Notes under the pieces: generated by a model
Seen by the model: the letters and a program-made list of their open reading frames with translations, nothing else
Told to the model about the DNA's origin: nothing
Databases searched by the model: none
Assembly (NCBI RefSeq): GCF_018687715.1
Contig: NC_056758.1
Location: forward strand, 3,906,001 to 3,970,000
Origin: Carya illinoinensis
Taxonomy: Eukaryota; Streptophyta; Magnoliopsida; Fagales; Juglandaceae
Length of the DNA: 64,000 bases
Direction: 5' to 3'
Part shown: positions 9,092 through 24,763 of the stretch, in pieces
Layout of the letters: each line of letters starts with the position of its first letter
How positions within the stretch are numbered: the first letter of the stretch is position 1
Program-made: the position numbers and the translations under genes

Positions 9092-9882
9092 TAAGAACAA
9101 GAAGACTGAAACCTTAGATTTTTTCTATCCTTTTAGATTTGTATTTTTAATTTAACTATAGTCAAATAGCATTATTCTTGTTTGAAAGATCCACATTTAC
9201 CATATAAATGCTCTTTAAAGGTTATGGGGATAGCACATTTCTTTTTTTTCTCCAAAATCTAAAATTCGAGAATGAAATTATGCAGCCCTTATGTCTCAAT
9301 CCAATCCTCAAAGTTTCCCATATTTAAGTTGGATTATTTCATTTATTTTTGAGCATATAATAGCAAAAATCATTATTAATAATTATTCGTAACTTTTTGC
9401 ATACGTCGCGCGTAACAAAACTAGTTATGTTAAAATATGATTCAAAATGGATTTTATATCGATTTGGCTGGCAATTTTACATGGGCATGATGTTGCATTG
9501 GTGTTGGGCTTCGATAACTTCGGCCTAATGGTGTCAGATCTTTCGCCAATATGGACCGGATTTCTTGGGAAGATGAGGTTCTAAAGTTTTGGTCCACTAG
9601 AAGAAGTAGACGTTACAATACTGTCAAAATGGATGGTACTAGGTGAGCCGGCCAGCGTTCGCTAGTGTAATTTTTTTTTAAAATATTTTTTTTAACATTC
9701 TTAAACATTAAGAAAAAATTAAAATATATATATATAATTTTATTAATAATTACTTCCTTAATTATTAATAAAATAAAAAAATAAAATAAAATATTCAAAC
9801 GGAAACTTTTAGGGAGCCAAATATAAGTTTTCTATCAAAATTTAGTTTTTCTAGGAGTCTACAAAAACAGAAGTATCTTGCT
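9092..9882. other. Intergenic, no gene recognised
   Basis: AT-rich sequence. A stretch at about 9660-9800 rich in 'aacattaagaaaaaatt' resembles 36950-37160 inside the KNOX intron and may be another decayed MITE family. Confidence 0.45.
9875..9882. repeat. Target duplication of the short hAT element, left copy
   Basis: atcttgct precedes the terminal repeat; ttcttgct follows the right end at 10636-10643, matching 7 of 8 bases. Confidence 0.65.
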
Positions 9883-10635
9883 TAGGGGTGAGCATCGGCC
9901 GGTCCGGACCGGCAAAACCGACCGGACCGACACTGTTTGGATCGAACCGGACCGGACCGAATTGGGTCCGGTCCGGTCCGGTCCCATTTTTAAGGGACCG
10001 AAAAGATTCGGTCCGGTCTCGGTCCGGGAGTTTTTCACCCCGGACCGGACCGGACCGGACCGAATAGAAATAAAAAATAAATAAATATTATTTATATATA
10101 TTATTTATATAATAGTATTAGCATATTACTAATATATATATAATAGTATACTATATGTATATATATTAAATATATTACAATATAATTACATAAATATTAA
10201 AAAAAAATGTCATTAAATATTAGCATATTATATAAATATATAGTTATCACTATTACTATTATTACATATAGTTATTAGTTATAGTATAGTTATTATTACA
10301 TATATTTATTAGTTATAGTATTATTACTAATAGATTAATAATATTAGCATATTACTAATATATATATATATAATACTATATGTATATATATTAAATATAT
10401 TACAATATAATTACATAAATATTAAAAAAAATGTCATTAGATAAAAAATAAAAAAAAAATAAAAAAAAAAGTCAACCTTGGACCGAATGGACCGACCGCA
10501 CCGGACCGGACCGAATAGGACCGGACCGGACCGGTCCTGATGGAGTTCGGTCCGGTCCAGGGTGGGAAAACCCTGGACCGAATAGGTCCGGTCCGGTCCA
10601 CAAAACCTCCCCGGACCGGACCGAACTCACCCCGA
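9883..10635. mobile_element. Non-autonomous hAT element related to the one at 347-6259
   Basis: The left end TAGGGGTGAGCATCGGCCGG closely matches the inverted right end of the large hAT element. The right end, read inwards, is TCGGGGTGAGTTCGGTCCGG. Both ends are followed by GGTCCG-rich sequence. The 753-bp element has only an AT-rich, non-coding interior with a direct duplication of about 100 bp (10110-10210 and 10342-10438). It lacks a transposase and would depend on one such as that at 1924-4059. Confidence 0.82.
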
Positions 10636-10643
10636 TTCTTGCT

Positions 10644-12404
10644 TTCGCTTTGAACTCTCTCTTTCTCTCTAAACGTCTCTCTCTCTCTCTCAAGATTCAT
10701 TCATTTCAATCCATAAAAAGAGCTGATTTGAGTTATCGCAGAGCTATGGCTCCTCCCTCTATCTCCCTCTCCCCTTCCTCTCTCATGAAAGGTATAAACA
10801 TAAAGTTTTTGTATTTTTTCTTCTCTAAGACAAAAGGGCACTTCCAAGAAATATGCACTATAACATTGAATTACTAGGCCACTGATCTACAAAGAGCAAT
10901 AAGCGGTGTCTCAAATTGGTGGGCAAGTGTATCTCATGCCATCCAAAGTGGCGCATGAGTCTCACGTGCCGCCAATTGTTGGAGTTCTAATTGCTATAAA
11001 ACTCGCTCATCCAATTTTTGTACATAAAGTTTTCCAAGATATAACAATCCATGCTTCTTCACAGCTGGCATGTGGGAGTCCATGCATCGATATAGTTTTT
11101 TGTGCCTTTTGAAACCCTGCAAAGTTGTGATTGGGTTAACCCTCAATTCTTAACTATCTTATTGCTTTCACTAAAACCTCGAGTTTGCTTGTTTGTTTGT
11201 TGAAATCTGCAGAGTAGAAATAAATACGTTTTTCAACCACAACAATTGATCCAGAATTGATACAACTCCATCTACGATAGCCCTTTACAACAACAATGGA
11301 AACCTTGGGTACACTTTTTGGAGTATTGTCAACAAAAACCATGCACCTTTATAGTTGGTATTCTCTTGGACCATATTGTAGTCTACTAGCCAATAGAATG
11401 CGGGACATGAGCTACTCCATTAGTCCAACAAAAACCCTTTGACTGCTCGACACCTAGGCTTAAGATTTTTGGGACGATTGTAAGGGTTCCCAAGTACTCC
11501 ACCTACCATACTTTGGATCCGATTCTAGATTCTCTTGGTTGATCAACTATCAAGAAAGGGGTTTTCATTAAAACAATGGATTTAATTGTGCAGAATCTTT
11601 TGCTAGAGAGACCGTAGCAGGAAGGGGCGCATTGTTGTATATTGTAAATAGGAAAACATTGGAGGTTTACGTTGCCTCATTCTCAGAGCAACTATGAGAA
11701 CGTCATGTGGTTTAGCGCGATGATGGTCAGACTTGATAGATTGTAGCTGGAAAACATGGATGAGGCATGTGCAAGTGTTGGAGTTGCACAAGTCATGTGA
11801 TGACTTGTGGATCACGCGTGTGGAGTGTGGGGTGCATGGACCCCACACATGGCTTGAGTTTTGAACTAGAACCTGGTTGACAGTTTTTGGTATATTAGTG
11901 GCCAACGAAGGCAATAAAGGAGAGTGTATAGCTCTTTGGTGCCTTAATGGCGAAAAATCGCTTATCAATTATAAAAAATTAGATAAATGAAATTTGCAGT
12001 TATAAAGTATATAGTGCCGCAAATTTATTTTTAAAAAAAATAAGTAAATATGAGATTTACATAAAAAAAAAATTAATTTTTTTAATGGCAACCCACTTTT
12101 TTTCAAAAGGAGTGCACGGCACTTGTATAATCTATAATAATATTTAACATTACTAAAATGAATAAATGAATAAAAAAGGAGACAATCTAGAAAAAAAGTT
12201 AAAAGAAAACTAACATAAAAGTCTTATTAGAGAGGAAGAGGAAATAAAGAAGGAGAACTTAGAATTAGAGAGTGTTTTACTGTTAAAAAAAGGGAGAGAA
12301 AGAGAACTAAAAATAGCTAACCCAATTTTTAAAAACTCTATATGTTTGATTAAACAGATTTGCAAAAATGACGTTTTCAATAATGAAATAAAATAAGAGT
12401 CTTG
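10644..12404. other. Intergenic, no confident gene
   Basis: A CT-rich stretch (10650-10790) leads to an ATG at 10745 with a short proline/serine-rich frame (MAPPSISLSPSSLMK) that runs into a possible splice donor (AAAGGTATAAAC). It looks like a first exon with a leader, but no matching downstream exon was recognised. At 11985-12140 lies a decayed MITE copy related to 41868-42034. The remainder shows nothing supportable. Confidence 0.35.
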
Positions 12405-12630
12405 CTACATACAAGTAAAGTTACGTACTAATCTGCATACTAATACTGATTCATTCATATTTAAAATTGGAAAAGTCTAGCTGCAAGTGCAATTGCACAC
12501 TAATATGTGCACTAATCTAATATGATTAGTTAAAAAATAGATTTTATTAAAAATGGTGCTAGTTTAAATTTTAAATATAAAGGAATCAGTATTAGTACGC
12601 AGATTAGTACGCGACTTTACTTGTATATAC
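12405..12630. mobile_element. Foldback MITE with about 60-bp inverted arms
   Basis: The left arm starts ATACAAGTAAAGTTACGTAC and the right arm, read inwards, ATACAAGTAAAGTCGCGTAC. The two pair over about 63 bases with few mismatches and enclose a short loop containing GTGCAATTGCAC. Non-coding. Related words recur at about 53290-53450. Confidence 0.75.
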
Positions 12631-14548
12631 TAAAAATCTTTAAATTTTAGATTAGCATTATTTTTAATAAAATATATTTTTTAACCAATTACATTATATT
12701 AATATATAATTATACTTACAATTAAATTTTTAGATAAAATATATTCTAAGGCAATATAAATTGTGAACCAAAGGGGCAAAGTGATAGAATTTTGGGTTTG
12801 TCATGAACTTGTGTACAAAAGGGTAAGGGATCCAGTAGGGTGGCAGACGTGTAGCACATGCTATCGTGTGTCGTCGTGTGGTTGACACACTTTCACCTTT
12901 CCAAAAATGGCTACAGGAAATTTGACTTCATTCATAGCCAACAATTGTGCTACCTTTTTATTCTTTTTGCTTTTGAAAAAGAATATTTCTATAAGAATTG
13001 CTATAACCATACAAATATTTTTAAAAAGATAAATTTATAAATTTATGTAATTTTATATGATACGTTGAATTTATATTATTATAAAATTAATTTTACAATT
13101 TGACGTATAACACATCAGCTTGTGAATGCATTTTGATGAAATTCATTTATAACTAAAACATTTATCAATTTAGATCACCAAAATAAAAAGAAGAAGAGGA
13201 AGAATATGAAAGCCTTTAACAAATCAAGGACTTTCTTTTTATTAAAGTGTTATGGCCTATATATAAAAACTTTATGTATAAGAAAGATATAAAACTCGGT
13301 TTGAAATCAAATTATAAAGCAAAATTAATGTTCATTCATGATGTTGTCCAATTTCAAAACATGTCATTTTCCTTTGTACACACAAACCCCACCTTCTGAA
13401 TTTTGATAAGGCGACCAAAAGGTAACCCAACTTCAATGTCGAGTAGTCGCGCGCGTTAGTATTGTTTTTGGTAGCTAGTGAAAGTGGCCAAATTGGCCGA
13501 AAAGAGATTTTTATCAATGATATCTGAATGTATAATGCTTTCACTACTTTCACGACATGATAAAATGTACTGTAATGTCAACATCTATGTATATATTATC
13601 ATCATCTAATTAAGCACTGTACATATTCTCTATTTACTTGGGAAATTTAAGAGTGTATATATATATTATTTACCTAGCAGTTGGTAGAGTACGTGGAAGG
13701 CATTGCAGGAAATCGCATGTATCAACATATACGAGAACTGCTATATACACAAAGAGATTACATATAATAAACTTACAAATTGATGTGATTTTATGGGATC
13801 GATCTGTTAGATTTACTTTATAATAAAAATAACTTTACAATCAACGACATCAGTTTGTGGATTTATTTTTGTGTAATTCCTTTGTGTCTAAAGTATTTCT
13901 GATCTCTCTCTCTTTTTTTTTTTTTTTTTTTTTTTTACATAGTGAAAAGCACAAGCAAGCTGATATGGAATATTTGACATTAATTTGGCTCTTAGTTTTA
14001 CCAAAAGACATTTAATTTTAATCCCTAATTTACTTTTATATATTTCTTTCCCTCTAAAGATAGATTAATTCGAATTAAGTTCTGAAGATAATATAGTCTC
14101 GCATGCACTACCTAAATTATAAAGATGATGAATCTGATGATGATGATATTTCATTTAAACCGTCGAAGTTGATCAAGGAAAAAGGCAGCTCAGAAAGGAA
14201 ATAAAACAAAGCACTATCGATCGTAAAGATTGTAGGAAGTTGACGTATATACTATATAATATGTATTCATTATTATCAGAAAAAGGAAAAAAAAAAAGTT
14301 TCAAGATGTGGAAGTGTCAACACTTTGAGGCCATGGACCATGCATCTAGCTTTTGAAAAGACTTGCACTGGCCTCCTCTATATAATATGCATGATAATCC
14401 AAAGTAGAATTAAAAAATAAAAAGTCTTATCGAAAAAGATAAAAAGAAAAGAAATATTCCTGATGACAAAAATAATATATAAAGAAGGTGATCGATTCCG
14501 TAGTGCACTATCAAGATTTATAACTTTCAAGAATAAATCACCAGTTTA
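12631..14548. repeat. Intergenic AT-rich DNA with two copies of a dispersed 150-bp repeat
   Basis: Two related stretches at about 13005-13165 and 13745-13895 share 'tgattttat...gat' followed by a 'ttataataaaaataact' type segment and 'tacaat...acatcag'. A third relative is at about 53935-54080. A poly(T) run of about 26 bp lies near 13912. No gene seen. Confidence 0.5.
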
Positions 14549-14925
14549 GTACAGGTTTGGAGAACGAGATGAGATGAGAATTTTGTGAATAATAGTAAGA
14601 TAATTTGTAAATAGTAGTGAGATGATTTGAGTTGTGTATTTTTTAGATTTTGAGAAATGAGAGATCGAGAAAAAATTAAATAAAAAATATTATAAAGTTA
14701 AAATATTATAAGAATATAGTTTTATACTATTATTTTTATTTAGAGATTTGAAAAAGTTAGAATTATTTTTATTTTTTTATTTGAAAGTTTGAAAAAGTTA
14801 TAATGATTAGTTTGAAAATTTTGTATTTGAATTATATTTAAGAATAAATTAAATGGGATGGGATAAATTGAAATTAGATAAGAATTTTGTGTCTCATCCC
14901 AGATTCCCATGCCTCAAACCTGCCC
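14549..14925. mobile_element. Tourist-like MITE, GTTTGGA-terminus family
   Basis: Ends GTACAGGTTTGGAG and, read inwards from the right, GGGCAGGTTTGAGG, flanked on both sides by TTA. AT-rich interior with GATGAGATGAGA words near the ends. One of about eight related copies in the window. Confidence 0.75.
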
Positions 14926-18680
<3,755 letters not shown>

Positions 18681-18684
18681 GCGC

Positions 18685-18694
18685 CCATAAATAA
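18685..18694 (+). promoter_or_regulatory. Possible TATA box of the nicotianamine synthase gene
   Basis: CCATAAATAA lies about 130 bp upstream of the start codon, a reasonable position for a TATA element with a leader of about 100 bases. It is the best candidate close to the gene, but this is position and motif only. Confidence 0.4.
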
Positions 18695-18823
18695 TGACTC
18701 CTTCGAGGAGCCGGAAGTTGTAACTTGCTCTGCAGTTTCTTACCATATTCTTATTCAATTCTGATCTAATTCCTTGGATTTGGAGATCAGTCTTCCCCTC
18801 CTTAATTTCCTCATAGGGTCGAC

Positions 18824-19795
18824 ATGGGTTGCCAAGATGAGCCTTTGGTTCAACAAGTCCGCGAGTTGTTTGAGCAAATCTCAAGCCTCAAGAGCCTCAA
18901 ACCCTCCAAAGATGTCAACATGCTCTTCACCCAACTCGTGCTCACATGCATGCCACCAAGTCCAATTGATGTAACCAAGCTGTGTAATAGGGTGCAAGAA
19001 ATGAGGTCAAAACTCATTAGGCTTTGTGGGGAGGCTGAGGGACTTTTGGAGAGCCATTTCTCTACCATCTTAGGTTCCTATGAAAACCCTCTTGACCATC
19101 TCCATATTTTTCCTTACTATTCTAATTACCTCAAACTTAGCCTCCTTGAATTCACCATCCTTACCCAACAATATTGCACCCAATATCATGTCCCTAACAA
19201 AGTTGCCTTTGTGGGCTCTGGTCCCCTTCCCCTAACATCAATTGTCTTGGCCTCCAATCACCTCACCACCACCACCTTTCACAATTATGATATCGACCCT
19301 TTAGCCAATTCAATGGCCGTTCGTTTAGTTTCATCTGATCCTGACCTTTCAAAAAGAATGTTCTTCCACACCAACGATATCATGAATGTAACAACTGCTT
19401 TAAAAGATTACGAAGTGGTTTTCTTGGCTGCTCTTGTGGGCATGGACCAGGAGGAAAAGGTCCGAGTCATCGATCATTTGGCCAAGTACATGGCTCCAGG
19501 AGCTCTTTTAATGCTGAGGAGTGCGCATGGTGCTCGTGCTTTTCTCTATCCGGTGGTTGATCCTTGTGATCTTCGTGGATTTGAGGTTCTTTCGGTGTTT
19601 CATCCCTCTGATGAGGTTGTTAATTCAGTTGTCATTGCACGTAAATACCCAATGCCTACACACTCACTTGAGCAGCAGAGTCTTGGCCCCATGATATTGC
19701 CTACTTGCAAGTGTTCTGAAATTCAAGCCTTCAACCCTTTCAACCACGGCAACATGATTGAGGACTTCTCCATTGATGAGCGCCAACTTTCTTAA
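18824..19795 (+). CDS. NAS: Nicotianamine synthase
   Basis: The enzyme condenses three S-adenosylmethionine molecules into nicotianamine, the chelator plants use for moving Fe, Zn, Cu and Ni. The 323-residue protein is full length for the family and intronless, as usual. Visible blocks: a helical N-terminal region, the YLKL tyrosine motif (102-105) and a di-leucine (107-108) as described for rice NAS2, the glycine-rich S-adenosylmethionine-binding loop VGSGPLPLTS (130-139), the acidic FHNYDIDP (152-159), VGMDQEEK (205-212), and the conserved C-terminal run from YMAPGALLMLRSAHGARAF to SVVIARK (ending at 274). The tail after about 280 is variable, as is typical. The start is the first Met, in GTCGACATGGGTTGC, and both decayed copies preserve the GTCGACAT context. 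An AATAAA lies 167 bp past the stop. Which paralogue of the family it represents cannot be told here. Confidence 0.96.
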   Translation: MGCQDEPLVQQVRELFEQISSLKSLKPSKDVNMLFTQLVLTCMPPSPIDVTKLCNRVQEMRSKLIRLCGEAEGLLESHFSTILGSYENPLDHLHIFPYYSNYLKLSLLEFTILTQQYCTQYHVPNKVAFVGSGPLPLTSIVLASNHLTTTTFHNYDIDPLANSMAVRLVSSDPDLSKRMFFHTNDIMNVTTALKDYEVVFLAALVGMDQEEKVRVIDHLAKYMAPGALLMLRSAHGARAFLYPVVDPCDLRGFEVLSVFHPSDEVVNSVVIARKYPMPTHSLEQQSLGPMILPTCKCSEIQAFNPFNHGNMIEDFSIDERQLS

Positions 19796-19961
19796 AGTCC
19801 TTAAATCTCACCAAGAATTACTCTTGTCTATGAAGTTATAATATAAGGGTATTGAGACATTCAATATTGCTTCTATCATATGTTCGTTGCAATATGTCTA
19901 ACTTGTTTACATACCCACTCGAAGCATGTTTCTATTTTGTCATGTACTTCTAGCATCTTTA

Positions 19962-19967
19962 AATAAA
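19962..19967 (+). terminator. Probable polyadenylation signal of the NAS gene
   Basis: The AATAAA sits about 165 bases downstream of the stop codon in TA-rich sequence, a usual distance for a plant 3' untranslated region. Confidence 0.5.
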
Positions 19968-19969
19968 AA

Positions 19970-21521
19970 GGTTTAAATGTGTGTTTCAGAATTTTCTTCT
20001 ACTTAAAACTTGGTAATCCATTTATTTTCAGTAAATGGTTGACAAGCCATGGCAGCTATCATTGGATATATATGATCGATGGGAGATAAATGTTGTTCTT
20101 TTGAATTCTTGTATCTTCTTGCTAAAGTTCTCCATTTTCATAGTTTCTTGACCTAAAAGGAAAGGTCTTAGAAAAGACTTGATTAAGAATATTGATCACA
20201 CCGGATTGATCACAACAAAATTTGGCATCATTAATTATTAATTCAATTCTATAACTCCAATCAGTTAACAAGAAACTTTCGGTTATATATATATATATAT
20301 ATTATATAGATGCTGACAATTAGGCAGAAAGATTTATTTTAGCTGATATCATGCCTTTTGTCTTAAACATCTTGATCTCAGTCCACTTTAATCTCTTCTT
20401 TGTGGATAACGTATCTTATACATGGTGATATCAGTGAGTGGAGTCCTGCAGGGAGAGAGAGCAAAGAAAAGACCAATTTGAGAGAGACCCTTTTTTTGGT
20501 TGGGTTCTGCGATCATGTTTTTGCAGTTACTACGGGTACTGCTGCAACGATACATGATACAATTATATGTATCATAGTGGTGGCTATCTTTAACTGTTAG
20601 TTGGACAGCAAGTTGTTTGGGAAAACATCAATTGTGTCTAGTCATGTTGTCTTTGTGGGGTGTGGAAAACAACAAATTCTGTCTACTCATTTTGTCTATA
20701 TATATATCTTCGATAATTAATGGCTCCAAGAGGTACTGGTAATTAGTTGTTGCCATTTGTTTGCAGCTTCCGAATCAACTCTAAAACCCTTGTAACTATA
20801 ACATCCGATCCTATATATGATAAGATATTTCATTTCATTAAAGCCAGCCCATTTTAGGTTTTGCCGGATTAAGTCCAAGGAAAAACAACATGATTTTTTA
20901 TTTGGTAGCCAGGATCAACGTTAATATTATAATAAGCTAAACTCCCTTTGACTACTACTACGTACTTCACAATTGATATATATATATATATATAATCAGA
21001 GTACTTCGGTCATTTTGAAGTAATACGTACATGATGGTTATTGAAATAATTAATTAATTATGATGAATATATGAACTGACTTTAGGTTATTTCTTAAGGA
21101 AAAACTTCAAATAGGCCAGACTGTTACTTTTTTTTTTTAAAAGCTTAAATCTAGCTCGATCCAGGCCCAGATTAGAAATAGAATTAAAGTTATTCGGGGG
21201 GGTTAATTACACTGTTACAGTAAATTAATGAGGAAGTTCGTTCTCACATGGGTAAGGCCGATGATCTCTTGAAGTTTTTATACAAGATTTAGAAATGAGA
21301 AATCTAGCACATATATATAAATAATAATAAATATTGAATGACTTGTTCCGCTCGTGTATCTAGCTAATTAATAATTTCTCCATTAATTCAAGACCTTAAT
21401 TATAAAGAATTCGGACATACATAAACTCAAAGGAAATGTTAATCGATCATTCACACATATTTGAGAATAAAGTACTACTATATATATATATATGATAATC
21501 ATCAATTTTCTTATTTACCAA

Positions 21522-21561
<40 letters not shown>

Positions 21562-22190
21562 TAATAAAGCTAGGCATTTTCCTATCAATTAATTAAGTTT
21601 TTAATACGATAACTAATTATTTAATTAGGGCAGTACGTGTTTTCAAGGGGAGAGTAATTAAGGGTGTAATCCTAGCTTGCTTCTCATAACTATTTGATCA
21701 CATATCCGATACCATATATAGTTTTTCATTTTCGTCATGCAAATTAAAATATGAGACAAAATAATAAATTCATGTGATCAACGTACGTCTTAGCAATTAA
21801 GTTTTGGGAGCGCCGCGAAAATGTGTGAAGTAGTAATTAATCAGTGTATTAATTTATATATAATTGAAGCAATTATTATATATAATTAATGTATATGTTC
21901 TTTGTTTTTCTTTTTTCTTTAATATAAAAAGCTCATCCTTCTTGTTCAAGTGGCCGCCAAGTCGCCAACCACATTCTTCGAGGGCAAAAGATTGTGTACG
22001 TCCTTAAAATTACCCAAAAGCTAGAACCTTGGGAATTAGATGTATCATGATGTGCTCATAAACCTTGGCCAAAAAAACAATATATATATAGTTACTCGAT
22101 CTCGCGGGACGTTACTCTGATCTCCCTAGTGTAAGTTATTATTGTACAATATAATTCCTTGGCAGGTTTTGTGGGTTTTACTTATTGTAC
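19970..22190. other. Intergenic between NAS and the first NAS relic
   Basis: AT-rich with several short TA repeats and a CA/TA run at 21522-21561. A degenerate direct repeat ('ggaaaacatcaa...' against 'ggaaaacaacaaa...') lies near 20618-20698. No gene seen. Confidence 0.5.
21522..21561. repeat. CA then TA microsatellite
   Basis: A compound dinucleotide run, (CA)n followed by (TA)n. Confidence 0.9.
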
Positions 22191-22217
22191 ACTCTCCCAT
22201 AACTCCATAATGTCGAC

Positions 22218-22770
22218 ATAGGCTGCAAAGATGTCAACATGCTCCATCTTCCCCCAAACTATGCACACACTTTATATTTGGAAAGCGGCCAACAATATTA
22301 TTGCAGTACTAGCAAATTAAAGTGCCTTTCTTCTTCCTCGGCTCATCGATCCTTTCCCTGATCTCCACTTTTATCAATCGTCTAGGCAGCACCAATATAT
22401 TCTCACCTCACCATCACTTCTTATATCATTAACTTGATCTGATTTATTAGCCAGTTCTTCAAAGTAATTTGCTGGCCCTGGTGCATGCTAGCTAGCTAGC
22501 TAGCATATATGGTTTCAACTGAACTTGACCTTTTCATATTCAGTACTTTTCTTCAGCTCCCTGCTAATGATCATATGAAGTATGTTATATCATTTGGCTA
22601 ATTAGTACAATATTATGGCCTCCGGATGCTTTTCTAATAATCATAGATGGTGCTCGATCGATCTAGCTTTTGTCAATTATCTGATGCCTGATTCCTGTGG
22701 TCTTAATTCATCGGTTTGAGGTTCTTAGTCTCATCTCACTCTTATTATTAGTTCATTTATCGCGGTGCTA
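22218..22770 (+). pseudogene. Nicotianamine synthase pseudogene, heavily decayed copy
   Basis: The relic keeps the GTCGACAT start context, with the start codon now ATA. A deletion then joins it to AAGATGTCAACATGCTC, matching codons about 29-34 of the intact gene. Further recognisable pieces follow in order: the CAACAATATTGCA region, the GTGCCTTTC...CCTTTCCCTGA stretch matching the cofactor-binding loop, ATCATTTGGC, GATGGTGCTCG, the CTGATTCCTGTGGTCTT and GTTTGAGGTTCTTAGT region, and GTTCATTTATCGCGG. Many frameshifts, deletions and stops remove any product. Same orientation as the intact gene, about 2.4 kb downstream of it. Confidence 0.82.
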
Positions 22771-22897
22771 ATTAAAAATATATATGTTTCCATGTCTATG
22801 TACGCACACCTGATCTAGAAGAGCTCTAAATGACATTCAATTTCTTTAACAGTGAAAACAGGCCGATTGAGGAAGTGTCCGCTGATCAGAAGAAACA

Positions 22898-22901
<4 letters not shown>

Positions 22902-22979
<78 letters not shown>
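22902..22979. repeat. CT microsatellite
   Basis: About 39 TC units just downstream of the first NAS relic. The serine/leucine frame through it is an artefact. Confidence 0.97.
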
Positions 22980-22981
<2 letters not shown>

Positions 22982-23635
22982 CATCGTGAATTTTTGTCTT
23001 GTTGATCTATGTCTGACATGTTTTGCTACTCCAAACATGCATGTTTTGTTTGGTTTGATCATGCAACTTCAATTTCAAGACAAAAGAAGGGCTCAATCTG
23101 TTTTTTTACTCTTTTAATTGATTTGGTAATCTAGCTATATATATATGCTAGAGAAGAGAATTCTCATGCCTTGACATGATGCGCCCACATTTATGTCAAC
23201 TTCTTTATAAGAAAGATCATTGTTTAATCAGCTTCTTGCTAAGGTGGTGTTGTCTACTATTTTCGCAGTAAACTTTTCTTCACCTAAAATATTGGACGGC
23301 ATTTGTAAAAGAGCGATCAATGTTCTGATCGATCTCTTATATGCAACGCTACATAGACTTGGCAACAAAATTATTAGCTATATTCAAACGGTATTTCTGC
23401 CTTGCACGTTACTTATAATTATTATTTGACTTCATTTTTCTAATTCCAGTATTATGTTATATATATAATATATGATGACGCTTGGTAATTTGTTGGTCCA
23501 ATTCATGATGATTTTGTTGGTATCTAGCTATAAGCTATATATATTGGCCACCTTTTATCTTCATTTTATAATTCAACGTTATGTTTCATGCTGGTTTCTT
23601 AATTTGTACATGCATGCTGCAGGATGACTCTTGTC

Positions 23636-23680
<45 letters not shown>

Positions 23681-24458
23681 TATCTATCAGTTAGGCGTAC
23701 GTATTTCTTGTTAATTATATCTATCAAGGGTTATTTTTCCTGGAAGAATTCGAAGGAAAAAAGAATGGGATTAGAAGTCTGCAAACTAGGGATGATCAAA
23801 GCTTATTTTTTTTTTTTTTGAGCTTTGAAGCTCTCTTTGACAAATATCTCACAAATTAAGTTGACTTTTGATCAGTAGACAATTATCTCATGATCACAAA
23901 GTTCATGAATAACAGCAAGATCAGGTTCTATCTATATCTACATCAGACATGATAAAATAGATTTGGAGTGAGTTTCATCAGATCTGATAAGAGTTTATGT
24001 ATATTAAATTATGATCATGTCTGCATGATGAGATCAACTAAAACTCAGTGAACTAGCTGTACTTAAGCCTTAATTTCTTCATAAACTTGCAAGAGGATTC
24101 TAATCAAGTATTAAGAGATCAAGATGGTCTTGATCTCACATATATGAGGACTAATTACTGTCAATTCAATTATTCTCTTCCCCACCAAACATACATCTAA
24201 AGATATTTTCATTTTCTGTAATACTTTCCTAATTCCCAACATTAATTTTTTCCATGTAATATATGGCATCAAAATACTTCTTTCCCCAATTATTTGTTGA
24301 AAGAGTTGACAGAAATTTGAAGTAATCATGCACAGGGTAATTAATTAGTAAGATTAATTACATAATACACAGCAATAAGAATAAGAATAAGATTAGGTAT
24401 TTTTCTAATAAGTATGATTAGTTCAAAAATTTAGATTTTTTCCTTTTGGTAAACAATA
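22980..24458. other. Intergenic, no gene recognised
   Basis: AT-rich with a 39-bp TA microsatellite at 23640-23678 and a poly(T) run near 23807. No coding signal seen. Confidence 0.5.
23640..23678. repeat. TA microsatellite
   Basis: Uninterrupted TA dinucleotides over 39 bp. Confidence 0.95.
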
Positions 24459-24584
24459 TATTACAAGAAAAACGGGCAATTGCGACCAATTAATAGCAAC
24501 GAAAAGACTATTAGCAACCAATTGGTTGCTAATAGTCTTTTCGTTGCTATTAATTGGTCGCAATTGCCCGTTTTTCTTGTAATA
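24459..24584. mobile_element. Perfect 126-bp palindrome, foldback MITE with a CACTA-like tip
   Basis: Sixty-three bases are followed without spacer by their exact reverse complement. The outer end TATTACAAGAAAAACGGGC contains the TACAAGAAAA word seen next to the CAC tip of many plant CACTA elements, so this may be a minimal CACTA-derived foldback element. No clear target duplication was identified. Absence of any mismatch suggests recent formation or arm homogenisation. A transcript would form a long hairpin. Confidence 0.85.
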
Positions 24585-24763
24585 ATTAATTAATAAGAAT
24601 TGCATTATGGTACATGATTAATAATGTTGGTAAAAAATCCGAATGAATCCAAGTATGTTCGTTTCAAAGGCATTTTACCATTAAGTAAAATGTTCAATGA
24701 TCAATTAAAAAAAGCTACATCCAAAGTATAATTATTCGAACAAAGTTGGAGTCATAAATCTTG

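Noticed and set aside
20400..20600. 66-codon frame downstream of NAS, considered as a small peptide gene
   Set aside because: Short, unremarkable composition, no family resemblance and no regulatory context.
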